A stretch of DNA of 64,000 nt. It comes from Paenibacillus illinoisensis NBRC 15959. GTDB lineage: Bacteria > Bacillota > Bacilli > Paenibacillales > Paenibacillaceae. Shown here piece by piece: positions 54,479-63,832 of the stretch. Numbering within the stretch: position 1 is the first letter of the stretch; every line of letters begins with the position of its first letter. The position numbers and the translations under genes are program-made. The notes beneath the pieces are model-generated. The model did no database searches and was not told the DNA's origin. It saw only the letters and a list, made by a program, of their open reading frames with translations. The stretch is from the NCBI RefSeq assembly GCF_004000925.1, contig NZ_BIME01000001.1:124001-188000 (forward strand), given 5' to 3'.

Positions 54479-55090
54479 TTGAAACAAAGCTTGCGAGCCA
54501 TTAAAAAGGAAGCGACTGCAAGTGCCCTATCTGAAGCTGCATTCCAACTCGCATTAGAGCATGGAATGGACGGATTTGTGGTTGAGGATGTTGTGCAGCG
54601 TGCCGGATACTCGCGAAGAACGTTCGCCAATCATTTTTCCTGTAAGGAAGAAGCCGTCGTCATGGCCGGTGAGCACTTTCACAGGATGGAGGAATACTTC
54701 GATATGATCAGTCAGCTGCCTGAGGATACAACACCGCTTGAGGTGATGTATCAGTTCATTAAGATGCAGTTGACTGAAGAAGTCCTTCGTCGAATTTATC
54801 AGATTTTAGAACTGTCAAAGATCTATCCAAGCTTAATGCCTCATACGCTCACCCTGCTGAATCGCTTGCAAAACGGTGCTAAATTGATGTTAAGTGAATT
54901 ATTCGGAGATCGTTACCCCGCGGGTTATAATCACTTTCTTGCTGGCGCTGTTTGTGCGGCAATTATCCCTATGCTGGATGGGAGTGTACACGTACAACTT
55001 CCTGGGCTTCCTTCAGGAGATAAGGAAGAATCTATTTCATTCGATGAGTACATAGATTCTATGTTTACGTATTTGCGAGATGGATTTTAG
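54479..55090 (+). CDS. TetR family regulator
   Basis: This 203-residue protein has an N-terminal TetR helix-turn-helix (GFVVEDVVQRAGYSRRTFAN, then HFSCKEEAVV) and a divergent helical ligand domain. The start is TTG 54479 with GGAGGTGA about 6 bases upstream; no ATG fits. It precedes the MMPL exporter gene by 41 bases and probably represses both from the 35 bp inverted repeat in its promoter. The inducer is probably a substrate of the exporter. Confidence 0.9.
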   Translation: MKQSLRAIKKEATASALSEAAFQLALEHGMDGFVVEDVVQRAGYSRRTFANHFSCKEEAVVMAGEHFHRMEEYFDMISQLPEDTTPLEVMYQFIKMQLTEEVLRRIYQILELSKIYPSLMPHTLTLLNRLQNGAKLMLSELFGDRYPAGYNHFLAGAVCAAIIPMLDGSVHVQLPGLPSGDKEESISFDEYIDSMFTYLRDGF

Positions 55091-55131
55091 AAGAGGCGAA
55101 CATTAGAGATAGAAGGAGAGAAATCATTTCG

Positions 55132-57447
55132 ATGTCAAAATTACTCTACAGGCTGGGGAAAACAGCCTACGATAAACCGTGGTATTTCATTATGGGTTGG
55201 ATTTTGGTGCTCGGCATCGTCGGAACGGCACTTGGCATAAACGGTGTGCACGTGTCTTCAGACATCAAACTTGAAGGAACCGCATCCCAGAACGTCTTGG
55301 ACAAATTGGAAAAGGAGCTTCCTCAAGCCTCTGGTGGTCAGGGAAGCGTAATCTTTAATATCCCTGAAGGCGAGCGTTTGGATACGCCTGAGAATTTGGC
55401 AGCCATCAGTAAGGCAGTAAGTGAAGTTTACAAACTGGATTATGTCATTAACCCTGCTGAGCTCGCTGCTGCAAGTGGCGCGGATGCTTCAGCTATGCAG
55501 GAACAGGCCAGTCAGAGTGCTGCTGGAGCAGGCGAGCAAAGTGCGGATCCAAGCAACCTGCCTCTTTATGGACCACTCATGATTGAAGGAATGCCAGTAC
55601 CTGGCGTGTTGATCTCAAACGCTGGAGATGTTGCTCTGTTCCAGTTCCAATTCACTGTGCAGCAAAACTCCCTGCCTAAAGGTGTCACGGATTCGGTTGT
55701 GAATGCAGTAAGCGAAGCCGAACAAGGTACAAACATCTCGGTTCTGCCAAGTGATTCCCTGAAAGAAGTGGGCATACCGATTGGAACCAACGAAATCTAC
55801 GGATTGGTCATTGCGGCAATTGTGTTGTTCATGACACTGGGATCCGTTGTTGCCGCAGGTTTGCCGATTGTCATTGCCCTGTTTGGGGTTGCGGCTGGTG
55901 TTGGTGGAGCATTTGCTGTCTCCAACTTTGTCAGCATGACATCCTTTACCCCTGTACTCGCTCTCATGATCGGGCTTGCCGTTGGTATTGACTATGCATT
56001 ATTCATCGTCAATCGTCAGCGTAGACTTATTTTCGACCAGAACCTGAATGCACGCGAAGCGGCCAGCAGAGCTGTTGGAACAGCAGGAAGTGCCGTGTTC
56101 TTTGCTGGATTAACGGTTATTATTGCACTTTGTGGAATGCTGGTTATTGGTATCACCTTCCTGAGCATGATGGCTATCGTCGCCTCGGTTACCGTACTGT
56201 TCAGCGTACTGATTGCCCTTACTCTTCTCCCGGCATTGCTGGGTCTCCTGGGTGAGCGCATCTGTTCTCGTAAAGCAAGAGAGAAAAATCTGGCGAACGC
56301 ACACAAAAAATCAAACGGGTTTGCAAATCGCTGGATCTCTGGTGTCGTTAAATTCCGCTGGCTTGTCATTGTAGCTGTTATTGTCGTTCTGGGTACGGCT
56401 GCAATCCCGGTAGCCAAAATGGAACTGGGCATGCCTTCTGGCGCTACCGCTAACCTGGATACGACTGCACGGCAAAGTTACGATGCCATTACAAAAGGTT
56501 TTGGTGAAGGATTCAACGGTCCCCTGCTCATTGTTGCTGAACCTACTGATGCTTCCCAAACCGTGTCATTACAAACATTGGGCGCCATCGCCCAGGATCT
56601 GCAACAATTCGAACATGTCTCTGTCGTCACACCGGCTGGTGTGAGTGAAGATGGCAAAATGGCCATTCTAAGTCTTATTCCAGATTCGGGTCCAACCGAC
56701 GCAGCAACCAAACAGCTGGTTGAAGAATTGCGTTCTCCTGACTCTACCATTGCAACCAATCACGATATGAAGCTTGGCGTTACCGGACTTACTGCGGTCA
56801 ATATTGATATGTCAGCCAAATTGGCTGAAGTCTTCCCTGTATATATCGGAATTATCGTTATTCTGTCTCTGGTCATCCTGCTCCTGGTCTTCCGCTCCAT
56901 CCTGGTTCCGATCAAGGCAACGATTGGATTCCTGCTTAGTATTCTGGCTACATTCGGTCTGACCACTGCCGTATTCCAGTGGGGTTGGGCAAAGGCGTTA
57001 TTTGATTTTGACACGGGCGGTCCTCTGCTCAGTTTCATTCCGATCATGGTAACAGGAATTCTCTACGGTCTGGCTATGGATTACCAGGTCTTCCTTGTTT
57101 CTTCGATGAGAGAATCTTACGTACATGGTCATCGCGGGAATCAAAGCGTAATGAACGGCTATCAGATGGCAAGCCGAGTTGTCGTTGCAGCTGCCGTTAT
57201 TATGGTATCCGTATTTGCAGGCTTTATTTTCACGCATGATATTATGATTAAACAGATTGGATTTGCCCTGGCCTTGGGTATTCTGATTGATGCATTCGTT
57301 GTTCGGATGGCGCTGGTTCCGGCAGTCATGTCTCTCTTCGGGGATAAAGCCTGGTGGCTGCCAAAATGGCTGGATCGTTCGCTTCCTAACCTGGATGTTG
57401 AAGGTGACAAGCTCATTGCTGAACTGAATGCTAAGGAAAAACAGTAA
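55132..57447 (+). CDS. MMPL/RND family exporter (YdfJ-like)
   Basis: This 771-residue protein has about 12 membrane helices in two halves. Each half starts with one helix and an extracytoplasmic domain, followed by five helices. The family signature VGIDYALFIVNRQRR in the first half and YGLAMDYQVFLVSSMRESYV in the second carry the charged and aspartate residues that couple transport to protons. It resembles YdfJ and MmpL proteins, which export lipids or amphiphilic compounds. The first extracytoplasmic loop has a low-complexity segment rich in alanine, serine and glutamine (ASGADASAMQEQASQSAAGA). It is controlled by the upstream TetR gene. Confidence 0.92.
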   Translation: MSKLLYRLGKTAYDKPWYFIMGWILVLGIVGTALGINGVHVSSDIKLEGTASQNVLDKLEKELPQASGGQGSVIFNIPEGERLDTPENLAAISKAVSEVYKLDYVINPAELAAASGADASAMQEQASQSAAGAGEQSADPSNLPLYGPLMIEGMPVPGVLISNAGDVALFQFQFTVQQNSLPKGVTDSVVNAVSEAEQGTNISVLPSDSLKEVGIPIGTNEIYGLVIAAIVLFMTLGSVVAAGLPIVIALFGVAAGVGGAFAVSNFVSMTSFTPVLALMIGLAVGIDYALFIVNRQRRLIFDQNLNAREAASRAVGTAGSAVFFAGLTVIIALCGMLVIGITFLSMMAIVASVTVLFSVLIALTLLPALLGLLGERICSRKAREKNLANAHKKSNGFANRWISGVVKFRWLVIVAVIVVLGTAAIPVAKMELGMPSGATANLDTTARQSYDAITKGFGEGFNGPLLIVAEPTDASQTVSLQTLGAIAQDLQQFEHVSVVTPAGVSEDGKMAILSLIPDSGPTDAATKQLVEELRSPDSTIATNHDMKLGVTGLTAVNIDMSAKLAEVFPVYIGIIVILSLVILLLVFRSILVPIKATIGFLLSILATFGLTTAVFQWGWAKALFDFDTGGPLLSFIPIMVTGILYGLAMDYQVFLVSSMRESYVHGHRGNQSVMNGYQMASRVVVAAAVIMVSVFAGFIFTHDIMIKQIGFALALGILIDAFVVRMALVPAVMSLFGDKAWWLPKWLDRSLPNLDVEGDKLIAELNAKEKQ

Positions 57448-57553
57448 GACAATTAGGATCGGATTTCACCTGTCTATTGCATCATTCCTGGGCTAATCTC
57501 GTAGGTTATTTGCACTTCGTTTGTTGTATTTATTAGCAGTTTTCAAACCAAAA

Positions 57554-57614
57554 TAAAGCACTTTCTTGGCCTCTACTTGTCGTACGACAAGCTAAAAGCC
57601 TTGAGAGTGCTTTA
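57554..57614. terminator. Nested hairpin, bidirectional terminator
   Basis: An outer stem (TAAAGCACTTTCTTGGC at 57554-57570 with GCCTTGAGAGTGCTTTA at 57598-57614, three mismatches) encloses a perfect 16 bp palindrome CTTGTCGTACGACAAG (57576-57591). T-rich sequence follows on both strands. It separates the MMPL gene from the convergent GNAT gene. Confidence 0.7.
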
Positions 57615-57705
57615 TTTATGCATTTTTCTTGCGCTGTTAATATTCCTTCAATTCAATTATTTATAAAATGTTCATTCATTTTGATTGTTCATTACTTTTG
57701 CCATT

Positions 57706-58179
57706 TCAATTCACTCGCTGATGCACCAAATCTTTCTGAAAAGCAAGAACCCTGTCCCAGTCGCCACTAAAAATCGGAATGCTGTAATACCCTACTCTTT
57801 CATATAGCGCTGCAGCTTCTGGCTGAAGTGGCCCTGTCTGAAGCTTCAGATTGGTATAACCAAATTCCGCAGCAAGGCGCTCGGCTTCGGCAAGTATGGT
57901 CTGAGCAACTCCTTTACGGCGATAACCGGGTCTGGTGTACATACGCTTAACCTCAACGGATTGATCATCCAGCGGCCTAATGGCTCCGCACCCAACCGGA
58001 TGCCCATCCAATCTGGCTACAATAAAGGCAGCACGAGGCGTTTCGACGTCCGATGGTTGAAAGCCTGCGGTTCCATCCCCGCCATATAACAAGCCCAGCT
58101 CACTGCTTAATTCCCGGATCAACTGTACTGAATCCTCGCTGCGTACGTCCTCAGCAGCCGCTTGTACAACCAACGACAT
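57706..58179 (-). CDS. GNAT family N-acetyltransferase
   Basis: This 157-residue protein shows the GNAT core: VGCGAIRPLDDQSVEVKRMY, the acetyl-CoA loop RPGYRRKGVAQTILAEAERL, then LQTGPLQPEAAALYERVGYY near the end. It is typical of small Bacillus-type acetyltransferases. AAAGGGGA precedes the ATG. The acceptor is unknown. Confidence 0.88.
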   Translation of the reverse strand: MSLVVQAAAEDVRSEDSVQLIRELSSELGLLYGGDGTAGFQPSDVETPRAAFIVARLDGHPVGCGAIRPLDDQSVEVKRMYTRPGYRRKGVAQTILAEAERLAAEFGYTNLKLQTGPLQPEAAALYERVGYYSIPIFSGDWDRVLAFQKDLVHQRVN

Positions 58180-58296
58180 ATGTCAAATCCCCTTTACTCT
58201 ATTGGTTTTATTGGCATTACGGATGTGTATAAAATAACACCTGGTGATCACAGCGTCAATCATTCCATCGATAGATCTTTTGTATAAGTCAGACAA

Positions 58297-58503
58297 TTAT
58301 TTCAACCATACAAAAACAGCAATAATTACTACGATAACCACGCCTGTACCGATCCATCCCAGACTACTTGCCAGTTCTCCCAGATTACCAAATTGCGCAC
58401 GCTCCAATCCATTCTTGAACGTACCCGCTGCATGATCGTGCTGCTCTTCTCGTTGTAGTCGCTCTCTCATCATCTCGGGAGTTTCTTGATCTTTATTCAT
58501 CAT
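58297..58503 (-). CDS. DUF6366-type small tail-anchored protein
   Basis: This 68-residue protein matches the DUF6366 pattern: an N-terminal charged helix (NKDQETPEMMRERLQREEQH), the conserved GTFKNGLERAQFGNLGELAS, and one C-terminal membrane helix (WIGTGVVIVVIIAVFVWLK). The function is unknown. Two adjacent in-frame ATGs (58503 and 58500) follow GGAGGGGAA; 58500 has the better spacing. It is an independent small gene between GNAT and metE. Confidence 0.75.
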   Translation of the reverse strand: MMNKDQETPEMMRERLQREEQHDHAAGTFKNGLERAQFGNLGELASSLGWIGTGVVIVVIIAVFVWLK

Positions 58504-58730
58504 TTCCCCTCCAATGGTTCAGATCAATGACTTACTCTCATCAGAGTCAATGTTTGTGTATGCGTATAGGTAATCATACCATATGGAGTAAACTTCCAAT
58601 TCTTTTTTCGCCAATCTCCCCTCTTCTGATATAGTCTCAGGCTATAGCTAGATATAATTTAATGGAATTACGTTATAACTTCACAACTGTGATAACTTTT
58701 CTGTAACACATTTGAAGAGGGGTTATGTAA

Positions 58731-61025
58731 ATGACTAAAAGTAGTGTATTGGGTTACCCGCGAATTGGCGCTGATCGCGAATGGAAAAAAGCTCTGGAAG
58801 CCTTCTGGTCAGGCAAACTGGATGAACCCACGTTTCACACCCGTTTACAGGAGATCCGGTTAGACCATTTGCGCAAGCTGCATGATCAAGGAATTGATCT
58901 CATTCCAGTCAACGACTTCAGTTATTATGATCACATTCTTGATACTGCCGTGATGTTCGGTATCGTTCCCAAACGATTTACATATGATGGCGGGGCCGTT
59001 CCTTTGTCCGTGTATTATGGCATCGCACGAGGCACCAAGGACGCTGCAGCCAGCGAAATGACGAAATGGTTCAACACCAACTATCATTACATCGTCCCAG
59101 AGCTAAATGACGTAACTCCCGCACTTACCGAAAATAAACCTCTTATCGCTTACCGCGAAGCCAAAGAAAAGCTCGGGATTGAAGGCAAGCCGGTGATCGT
59201 CGGACCCTTAACCTTCCTGAAGCTCTCCAAAGGATACGACAAATCCGAGACGGAAGCCTGGCTGGAACGTTTGCTTCCACTCTACACGCAGGTGCTTCGC
59301 GAACTTGCAGAAGAAGGTGTACAGTGGGTTCAGATTGACGAACCTGTTCTGGTTACCGAATTAAGCAAGGATGACTTACAGCTTCTGCAAAACATCTATA
59401 CGACGTTTGCAGCCGCAGTCCCTAACTTGAACATTTTATTACAGACTTACTTTGAATCTGTGGAGAATTATAGCGACATTATAAGCCTTCCGGTACAGGG
59501 AATTGGACTAGATTTCGTACAAGGGCTCTCCGGCAATCTGCAATCCATTAAAACTAAAGGCTTCCCGGCTGACAAAATTTTGGGCGCAGGCATTATTGAT
59601 GGTCGTGGAATTTGGAAGGCTTCACTTCAAGAGAAACTGTCCCTGCTTGATGTGCTGATTGAGCAGGTCGCACCTGAACGTTTAATTGTGCAATCGTCCT
59701 GCAGTCTGCTGCATGTGCCTGTTACAACAAAACGCGAGTCGAACCTCGACCCTGCGCTCAAGAGCTCGCTCGCCTTTGCAGATGAGAAGCTGAAGGAAAT
59801 TGCTCTTCTGACAAAAGCATGCACATCAAGACATGCCGACATTCTGGAGGCGATTGATAAAGCAGATGAGGCGCTGCTGCCTCTTAAGCAGTCACAGGAA
59901 CGTAATCGCATTGACGTGCAGCAGGCTGTTGCAGCATTGCGTATACAAGAGCCAGTGCGCTCTCTCCCGTTCGCTAAACGTCATATTGCTCAGCAGGAAA
60001 AATGGAAGCTGCCTCTTTTTCCGACAACTACGATCGGCAGTTTCCCTCAATCTGCAGAGGTACGCAAGACCCGGCAGCTATGGCGCAAGAGTGAGTTGAG
60101 CAACGAGCAATATGCCCAGTTTATTCGCGAGCAAATTGATGCCTGGATTCAAATTCAGGAAGAGATCGGCCTGGACGTCCTCGTTCACGGAGAGTTTGAG
60201 CGTACAGATATGGTGGAATTCTTCGGTGAGAAACTCGCAGGATTTGCCTTCACTCAGTATGGCTGGGTACAATCCTATGGTTCCCGGTGTGTAAAACCAC
60301 CGATCATTTTCGGTGACGTTGCGTTCGTTCAGCCAATGACGGTTGAAGAAACCAAGTACGCTCAGTCACAGACCCAGCAACCGGTAAAAGGCATGCTGAC
60401 CGGACCGATAACCATTATGAACTGGTCCTTTGTCCGGGATGATATTCCGCGTGAGCACATTGCTTATCAGCTGGCATATGCACTCAGACAGGAAGTGGAA
60501 GCCCTTGAGCAGGCGGGTATTGGCATGATCCAGGTGGATGAACCTGCTGTTCGTGAAGGCCTTCCACTCAAGCAAAATGAGCAAGCTGATTATCTGGCCT
60601 GGGCGGTCAAAGCTTTCCGCATCTCCACATGTACGGTACAAGAAACAACGCAAATTCATACCCATATGTGTTACTGTGAATTCCATGACATGATCGATTC
60701 CATTGAAGCCATGGATGCTGATGTCATCTCCATAGAAACATCACGAAGTCACGGTGAGCTCATTCACAGCTTTGAATTGAATACGTACAAACTCGGCATA
60801 GGGCTTGGTGTGTACGATATCCATAGTCCTCGTATCCCGAGCGTGGAAGAAATGACAACCATGATTGAGCGCGCCCTGCGTGTGCTGGATCCCAAGCTGT
60901 TCTGGATTAATCCCGATTGCGGCCTGAAAACCCGTGGACGTGAAGAGACGGTCGCTTCCTTGCGCAACATGGTTCAGGCGACCCTAATCGCACGCGAACA
61001 ACATCATGCCATCAAAACGCTTTAA
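58731..61025 (+). CDS. metE: Cobalamin-independent methionine synthase
   Basis: This 764-residue protein is a full-length MetE. It has the N-terminal half (SSVLGYPRIGADREWKKALE, LIPVNDFSYYDHILDTAVMF) and the catalytic C-terminal half: LPLFPTTTIGSFPQSAEVRK, VLVHGEFERTDMVEFFGE, MNWSFVRDDIPR, the zinc site in THMCYCEFHD, and NPDCGLKTRG. It transfers a methyl group from 5-methyltetrahydrofolate-triglutamate to homocysteine, the last step of methionine synthesis, in the cytoplasm. GAGGGGTT precedes the ATG. The 227 bp leader shows no SAM riboswitch or T-box I can recognise. Confidence 0.96.
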   Translation: MTKSSVLGYPRIGADREWKKALEAFWSGKLDEPTFHTRLQEIRLDHLRKLHDQGIDLIPVNDFSYYDHILDTAVMFGIVPKRFTYDGGAVPLSVYYGIARGTKDAAASEMTKWFNTNYHYIVPELNDVTPALTENKPLIAYREAKEKLGIEGKPVIVGPLTFLKLSKGYDKSETEAWLERLLPLYTQVLRELAEEGVQWVQIDEPVLVTELSKDDLQLLQNIYTTFAAAVPNLNILLQTYFESVENYSDIISLPVQGIGLDFVQGLSGNLQSIKTKGFPADKILGAGIIDGRGIWKASLQEKLSLLDVLIEQVAPERLIVQSSCSLLHVPVTTKRESNLDPALKSSLAFADEKLKEIALLTKACTSRHADILEAIDKADEALLPLKQSQERNRIDVQQAVAALRIQEPVRSLPFAKRHIAQQEKWKLPLFPTTTIGSFPQSAEVRKTRQLWRKSELSNEQYAQFIREQIDAWIQIQEEIGLDVLVHGEFERTDMVEFFGEKLAGFAFTQYGWVQSYGSRCVKPPIIFGDVAFVQPMTVEETKYAQSQTQQPVKGMLTGPITIMNWSFVRDDIPREHIAYQLAYALRQEVEALEQAGIGMIQVDEPAVREGLPLKQNEQADYLAWAVKAFRISTCTVQETTQIHTHMCYCEFHDMIDSIEAMDADVISIETSRSHGELIHSFELNTYKLGIGLGVYDIHSPRIPSVEEMTTMIERALRVLDPKLFWINPDCGLKTRGREETVASLRNMVQATLIAREQHHAIKTL

Positions 61026-61029
61026 ATTG

Positions 61030-61078
61030 AAAAAGAGCAGGAACCCCCTTCCTTCTTATGGGGTGTCCTGCTCTTTAT
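61030..61078. terminator. Terminator between metE and alpha/beta hydrolase gene
   Basis: AAAGAGCAGGA (61032-61042) pairs with TCCTGCTCTTT (61066-61076), an 11 bp stem with an extra ACCCC/GGGGT inner stem. It lies 5 bases after the metE stop and may also serve the convergent hydrolase gene. Confidence 0.8.
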
Positions 61079-61117
61079 CATTTCTTGTTTTTACTGAAAT
61101 CTTCAGTCCAGTTAAGC

Positions 61118-61954
61118 TTAACCCTGTAAAAAATCAATCAATGCTGCATTAAATTGTTCAGGGTGAGTCGCATTAAATCCATGTGGCCCACCTTCTACAA
61201 CCACCAGACGGCTGCCAGGGATCGATTCATGTGTACGTTGTCCGCTCACTTCGAGCGGAACGATGGCATCGGAATCACCATGGATAACCAGTGTCGGAAT
61301 ACTGAATTTCTCCAGATCCTGACGGAAATCGGTAAGGGCAAAGGCAGCGATACAATCCAATGTCCCTTTAGGAGAAGCCAGAGCTGCAATGTCCCGGTTA
61401 TAGATACGGAACGGTTCGCTCACAAGGTCCTTACGGTCTCCTGCGGCGAAAAAGTTAGTTGTGAAGCCTTCCAGGAATGCCAGACGATCCCCTTTTACGC
61501 CATTTTGGAATTCTGCAATCGTTGCATCATCCAATCCACCTTGAGGATTGTCTTCAGTTATATAGAGATAAGGAGGAACTGCTCCCGCAAATACGGCTTT
61601 GGAAACACGTTCGGTTCCGTAAGTTCCCACATAGCGAGCTACCTCGCCGCCTCCCATGGAGAACCCAACCAGTGTAACCTCATGCAGATCAAGGTGCAGA
61701 ATCAATTTATGTAAATCCGAAGCAAAGGTATCATAGTCATAACCATCCCAAGGTTGGGAAGACTGACCAAAGCCACGACGGTCATACGTTATAACACGGT
61801 AGCCTGCTTCGATCAGGGAAGGTACTTGCTTCTCCCAGGATCGTCCGCTCAAAGGCCATCCATGAATAAGGATGATGGGTTTTCCCGCGCCATGATCTTC
61901 ATAATACAGTTCAATTGGTTGTGCATTCTCTTCGCCTACATTTACTTTAGCCAA
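61118..61954 (-). CDS. Alpha/beta hydrolase, chloroperoxidase-like
   Basis: This 278-residue enzyme has the alpha/beta hydrolase triad: nucleophile S99 in LVGFSMGGGE, acid D229 in HGDSDAIVP, and H258 in EGGPHGFNATHP. The oxyanion region ILIHGWPLSGRSWEKQV and YDRRGFGQSSQPWDGYDYDT match the cofactor-free haloperoxidase/esterase group. In practice these act as esterases or perhydrolases with varied substrates. It has its own promoter region and is convergent with metE. Confidence 0.9.
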   Translation of the reverse strand: MAKVNVGEENAQPIELYYEDHGAGKPIILIHGWPLSGRSWEKQVPSLIEAGYRVITYDRRGFGQSSQPWDGYDYDTFASDLHKLILHLDLHEVTLVGFSMGGGEVARYVGTYGTERVSKAVFAGAVPPYLYITEDNPQGGLDDATIAEFQNGVKGDRLAFLEGFTTNFFAAGDRKDLVSEPFRIYNRDIAALASPKGTLDCIAAFALTDFRQDLEKFSIPTLVIHGDSDAIVPLEVSGQRTHESIPGSRLVVVEGGPHGFNATHPEQFNAALIDFLQG

Positions 61955-62110
61955 GGAAAATCCCTCCGTTAGTTATTATATTTTTGTTTGTTACTATTTA
62001 AATGTTACATATGTAAACGTTAATTGTCAATCGTACCCAAGAATTAGATGGAGTATGCCATTTGAACTGAATACAGTGAAAAACCTTTGAAATGACACCT
62101 GTCATTCTAG

Positions 62111-62137
62111 CAAAAAAAGCCGCCTGCTAGGCGACTT
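62111..62137 (-). terminator. Terminator of ABC-2-type exporter gene
   Basis: Read leftward, AAGTCGCC pairs with GGCGGCTT (one G-U) followed by seven Us. It lies about 50 bases past the stop at 62187. Confidence 0.8.
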
Positions 62138-62186
62138 ATCATGCAAACATATTCTTATTTCTGTTCGTATATATTGCTTGTCATGT

Positions 62187-63272
62187 TTAATGAGCGTTAG
62201 TAGTTGCAACGCCAGGTGCTGGTGCTCTATGCAAAGCCACACGTGCGCAGCTTATTCCCCATGTAACCAGTGCAATCAAAATAAGATTAATCACGATTGA
62301 AGTCACTGGTGCTCCGCTATAGATAAGTCGGACGTATCCCCGGACAGCGTTGGATGCAGGCAGGAAATCCCCGATATGACGATAGAATGGTGTGAGCATT
62401 TCGGTTGCGATAATGTTGCCTGCTGTCATGAGCTGGAAAGGAATCAAGGCTACGTTGAACAGTGCGCCCAATCCACCAAATAATACAAATGACATTTGAG
62501 TCAGGCATACGCAGGCGATGTATACGAGAATATGGAATCCCCACATTTCCCAGAAGGAAGCGACAGGTGTGACAAACAACATGGCTACAGTCGTTATAAT
62601 GAGAGGCGCTACGATACACACCATCAATAACAGAAGCTGTCTGGCCCAGAAAATTTTCCATCGGTCGTACTTATGGCTAAGGATCATCGTTGAAAGATTC
62701 AATTGAATATTCATGGTCATCACTGCGATATATGTGATAAACCCAAGGATCATGGGCAGCATGCTGAGTGCAAAATTGGTGATGTTGTTAGACTTGACCA
62801 CATTTGTCGTGACCACTTCTTTTTGAACGATTCCTGATAGCTGAGCACCTACGCTGGTAGATATCCCTTCAGCTGAACCTTCCAATATGGATCTGGAAAC
62901 TTCCGAAGCTGCCTGATTGACATAATACGTTAATTGCCCTTCCCCTTTGTCCAGGTTCGCAGCGAATTGGGCAGGAATGCTTACGATCATACCAATATCC
63001 CCATCATTCATGACTTGCTCAGCTTCCTCAAGAGATGAATAGTTTTCTGTTTTGAAAGGGACTGTTTCCTGAATGATCTTTTCTATTCTCTGTCCATTCG
63101 CTCCGTCCGAGTTAATAATACCTATTTTAAGTTGGTCCACTCGTTCCGTTGCTCCGTTGTATCCCGTCAACCAGACAATGGTGAATATCAATGGAACGAC
63201 CAAAGCAAAGACCAATCCGATCTTGGTTTGTAGAATTCTCATAAAATCTTTTAATACTGAAAAAACAGACAT
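62187..63272 (-). CDS. ABC-2/YhgE-type membrane exporter protein
   Basis: This 361-residue protein has one N-terminal helix (IGLVFALVVPLIFTIVWLTG), an extracytoplasmic domain of about 130 residues (QLKIGIINSDGANGQRIEKI, GDIGMIVSIPAQFAANLDKG), and five more helices toward the C-terminus. This is the layout of DUF3533/YhgE-type ABC-2 transporters. They export or insert lipid-linked or toxic compounds; no ATPase gene is next to it. It is divergent-like in regulation with the MarR gene upstream, whose candidate operators flank its promoter. GAAGGAGAG precedes the ATG. Confidence 0.85.
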   Translation of the reverse strand: MSVFSVLKDFMRILQTKIGLVFALVVPLIFTIVWLTGYNGATERVDQLKIGIINSDGANGQRIEKIIQETVPFKTENYSSLEEAEQVMNDGDIGMIVSIPAQFAANLDKGEGQLTYYVNQAASEVSRSILEGSAEGISTSVGAQLSGIVQKEVVTTNVVKSNNITNFALSMLPMILGFITYIAVMTMNIQLNLSTMILSHKYDRWKIFWARQLLLLMVCIVAPLIITTVAMLFVTPVASFWEMWGFHILVYIACVCLTQMSFVLFGGLGALFNVALIPFQLMTAGNIIATEMLTPFYRHIGDFLPASNAVRGYVRLIYSGAPVTSIVINLILIALVTWGISCARVALHRAPAPGVATTNAH

Positions 63273-63311
63273 GTATTTCTCTCCTTCTTGGATATGGCTC
63301 CAATTTCAAAT

Positions 63312-63336
63312 TAATAGGCTAACATATAATAGGCTA
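63312..63336. promoter_or_regulatory. Two MarR operator candidates before the exporter gene
   Basis: TAATAGGCTA occurs at 63312-63321 and 63327-63336, 15 bases apart and 40-64 bases upstream of the exporter start. The core ATAGGCTAT of the second copy is a 9 bp dyad. On the minus strand TTGCGG-N16-TATTAT would be the promoter, with its -10 inside the second copy. Confidence 0.6.
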
Positions 63337-63351
63337 TGCATGTATATCCGC

Positions 63352-63378
63352 AAAAAAAGTCAGCTGACGAATCAGCTG
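63352..63378 (-). terminator. Terminator overlapping the MarR gene stop codon
   Basis: Read leftward, CAGCTGA pairs with TCAGCTG around TTCG, then a U run. The MarR stop (63372-63374) is inside the hairpin. Confidence 0.75.
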
Positions 63379-63803
63379 GAGATTCCTTCATAAATTTTGT
63401 TGAGCAGTACGGCAAGTTGTTCTGCCCCTTCCGGGGTAATTAACTCCCTCAATGACTGATCCATATCATTCATCAGAGGAACTACCTGTAAATAAAGCTC
63501 TTTCCCTTCCTCGGAAAGCCGCAGCAGGATGGCTCGCCGATCAACAGGATCGGTGCTTCGAATAATAAGATCCTTATGTTCCAACCGCTCCAATGTCTTG
63601 CCGACACTCGTTTGATCTTTACCGTGGAGTTCGGATAACTTCTTCTGTGTAATGCCTTCGTTCTGATACAGTTGTTCGAGCATCCCATATTGTTCAGGTG
63701 TTATGCCGTAATCCTGCAGTAGATGGGTAACTCTTTTTTTGTGGACAAAATAAGTTCTGGATAATAGCAATCCAATGGGATCTATCTCTTGATGAGTTGA
63801 CAT
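63372..63803 (-). CDS. MarR family regulator
   Basis: The start chosen is ATG 63803 (AGGGAGGG about 9 bases upstream), giving 143 residues; an in-frame ATG at 63833 lacks a ribosome binding site and lies on the operator. It is a standard MarR winged helix: ITPEQYGMLEQLYQNEGITQ, KKLSELHGKDQTSVGKTLER, and the wing STDPVDRRAILLRLSEEGKE. It is upstream of the ABC-2-type exporter gene, and TAATAGGCTA elements occur before both. It probably represses both until a toxic ligand binds. Confidence 0.9.
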   Translation of the reverse strand: MSTHQEIDPIGLLLSRTYFVHKKRVTHLLQDYGITPEQYGMLEQLYQNEGITQKKLSELHGKDQTSVGKTLERLEHKDLIIRSTDPVDRRAILLRLSEEGKELYLQVVPLMNDMDQSLRELITPEGAEQLAVLLNKIYEGISS

Positions 63804-63832
63804 CAGGTTAAGCCCTCCCTGAAATACTAGCA

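Noticed and set aside
58504..58730. SAM riboswitch or T-box before metE
   Set aside because: No P1 stem, kink-turn core, T-box sequence or leader terminator could be seen.
61154..61714. Rightward 186-codon ORF inside the alpha/beta hydrolase gene
   Set aside because: Antisense to an enzyme with an intact catalytic triad.
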